Part shown: positions 7,816 to 8,898 of the stretch, one piece after another
Layout: each line of letters starts with the position of its first letter
How positions within the stretch are numbered: the first letter of the stretch is position 1
NCBI GenBank assembly: GCA_021851625.1
Contig: JAJZCX010000042.1
Coordinates: forward strand, 1 to 8,898
From: Acidobacteriota bacterium
GTDB lineage: Bacteria > Acidobacteriota > Terriglobia > Terriglobales > Acidobacteriaceae
DNA: 8,898 nt
Direction: 5' to 3'
Notes under the pieces: model-generated
Databases searched by the model: none
Seen by the model: only the letters and a program-made list of their open reading frames with translations
What the model was told of the DNA's origin: nothing
Made by a program: the position numbers and the translations under genes

Positions 7816-8898
7816 ATGCACTCTGCTTTTTCTGATGCCTGCGCAGTGGCGACCGCCCGCAGGGCCAAGATCGTGGGCACACTTGGCCCAGTTAGCAATA
7901 ATCCCACTACATTTCGTGAATTGATACGGGCGGGGTTGGATGTGGCGCGCCTGAATTTTTCGCATGGAACGCACCCGGAAAAGACGAAGCTGATCGAGAT
8001 GGTGCGCACCGTGGCAGCCGAAGAGGGCAAGCCCATCTGCATTTTGGCCGATCTGCAAGGGCCAAAGATTCGCACGGGTAAGCTGGTGGATCGCAAGGCG
8101 GTGCTGCTCGAAGAAGGCAAACGGTTGACGATTACGCCGCGCGAAGTGGAAGGCACGGCGGCCCTGGTGGGCACCACCTTCAAAACGCTGGCGGAAAATT
8201 TGGAGCCAGGCTCGCGCATTTTGCTCTCCGACGGATTGATTGAATTGAGTGTGCACGCCATTCACGGTGCGGATGTAGAGTGCGACATCGTCAACGGTGG
8301 CATGCTGGGAGAAAACAAGGGCATCAATCTGCCGGGCATTCCCGTGCGCGTGCCCTCGCTGACGGAAAAAGACGAAGAGGATTTGGAATTTGTACTTGGC
8401 CAAGGCGTGGACATGGTGGCCGTCTCCTTTGTGCGTACGGCGGAAGATGTTCGGATCGTGAAGGATCGCGTGGCCGCATTGGGAGCGGAGACGTGGATCA
8501 TCGCCAAGCTGGAAAAGCCGCAGGCGATTGAGCATTTGGAAGAGATTCTGGCCGTGGCGGATGGCGTGATGGTGGCGCGCGGTGACTTGGGCGTTGAGGT
8601 TCCACCGGAAAAGGTTCCGGCGATTCAGAAGCACATCATTCGCCGCGCGGCAGTGCATCGCAAGCCGGTGATTACGGCCACGCAGATGTTGGAGTCGATG
8701 ATTGAAAATCCCCGACCCACGCGCGCCGAGGCCAGTGATGTGGCCAACGCGGTGTATGACGGCTCCGACGCAGTGATGCTTTCGGCAGAGAGTGCGGCAG
8801 GCAAATATCCCGTGCAGGCCGTGGCCATGATGGCCAAGATTGTCGCTGAGACCGAGATGCAGATGCGCAACGATCCACCGCGTGTGGCGGCGCAGCAT
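7816..8898 (+). CDS. pyk: Pyruvate kinase (3' partial)
   Basis: Pyruvate kinase transfers phosphate from phosphoenolpyruvate to ADP, the last step of glycolysis, in the cytoplasm. The window holds 361 codons with no stop; usual bacterial enzymes are about 470-480 residues, so most of the allosteric C domain is missing. The first barrel strand is [12 protein letters not shown], then RLNFSHG (R45, N47, S49, H50). D79-L80-Q81-G82-P83-K84-I85-R86 is the active-site loop. The B domain spans roughly 87-178, and the barrel resumes at [18 protein letters not shown] supplies catalytic K231 and metal ligand E233, and ARGDLG supplies D257. TATQMLESM and [13 protein letters not shown] complete the barrel; SAESAAG replaces the commoner SGETA. 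K84 with L80-Q81 is the pattern of K+-independent enzymes. The ATG has GGAG five bases upstream and leaves a 14-residue extension before the conserved ARRAKIV. It follows the YihY-family gene by 38 bases. Confidence 0.97.
   Translation, partial: MHSAFSDACAVATARRAKIVGTLGPVSNNPTTFRELIRAGLDVARLNFSHGTHPEKTKLIEMVRTVAAEEGKPICILADLQGPKIRTGKLVDRKAVLLEEGKRLTITPREVEGTAALVGTTFKTLAENLEPGSRILLSDGLIELSVHAIHGADVECDIVNGGMLGENKGINLPGIPVRVPSLTEKDEEDLEFVLGQGVDMVAVSFVRTAEDVRIVKDRVAALGAETWIIAKLEKPQAIEHLEEILAVADGVMVARGDLGVEVPPEKVPAIQKHIIRRAAVHRKPVITATQMLESMIENPRPTRAEASDVANAVYDGSDAVMLSAESAAGKYPVQAVAMMAKIVAETEMQMRNDPPRVAAQH

Noticed and set aside
7265..8898. Long minus-strand frames opposite the YihY-family gene (7265-7882) and pyk (7774-8898)
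   Set aside because: Both are codon-aligned shadows of well-identified genes and have the same His/Arg/Gln-rich composition as the other shadows. They are products of the same codon bias.
1..8898. CRISPR arrays, tRNA or rRNA genes, insertion sequences, phage genes, defence systems, riboswitches
   Set aside because: No regularly spaced repeats, transposase or integrase motifs, tRNA cloverleaf or rRNA-like stretches were seen, and coding sequence fills nearly all of the window.

Overview
This 8.9 kb window reads as an ordinary stretch of chromosome from a GC-moderate bacterium (about 60% G+C by eye). It probably belongs to Acidobacteriota (Terriglobia-like). That placement is an inference: the RpoC carries the large trigger-loop insertion shared with Proteobacteria and several other Gram-negative phyla, two proteins have export signals typical of a cell with a periplasm, and the one intergenic repeat (a GCTTCGGTCGG-A/G-ATGAC unit) resembles short palindromic repeats I associate with acidobacterial genomes. 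No database search was possible.

Layout, left to right. (1) Positions 1-3731 (+): rpoC, the beta' subunit of RNA polymerase, lacking only its N-terminal part, which lies before the window. (2) 3758-3790: a hairpin with a UUCG tetraloop and T-rich tail, a likely rpoC terminator. (3) 3806-4291 (+): a small exported thioredoxin-fold protein with a CGDC active site. (4) 4329-4413: an 85-nt imperfect palindrome made of two inverted copies of one repeat unit, between convergent genes. (5) 4419-6755 (-): a periplasmic GH3 beta-glucosidase of the BglX type. (6) 6756-6853: a 98-bp divergent intergenic region with no convincing promoter. (7) 6854-7777 (+): a six-helix membrane protein of the YihY/BrkB family. 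(8) 7816-8898 (+): pyk, pyruvate kinase, running off the right end; its active-site signature is the one linked to K+-independent enzymes.

The genes do not form an obvious pathway. RpoC is transcription machinery, the thioredoxin-like protein probably acts on extracytoplasmic thiols, BglX would release glucose from oligosaccharides in the periplasm, and pyruvate kinase makes the last ATP of glycolysis. The YihY/BrkB gene and pyk are 38 bp apart on one strand and may be co-transcribed, although a possible pyk promoter lies in the end of the upstream gene. There is no mobile element, CRISPR array, tRNA or rRNA, and I found no previously undescribed system. The points most worth a second look are the 85-nt palindrome, the rpoC terminator that overlaps an alternative start of the next gene, the pyruvate kinase cation signature, and a short SD-preceded reading frame overlapping the pyk start. 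No gap between genes exceeds 300 bases.
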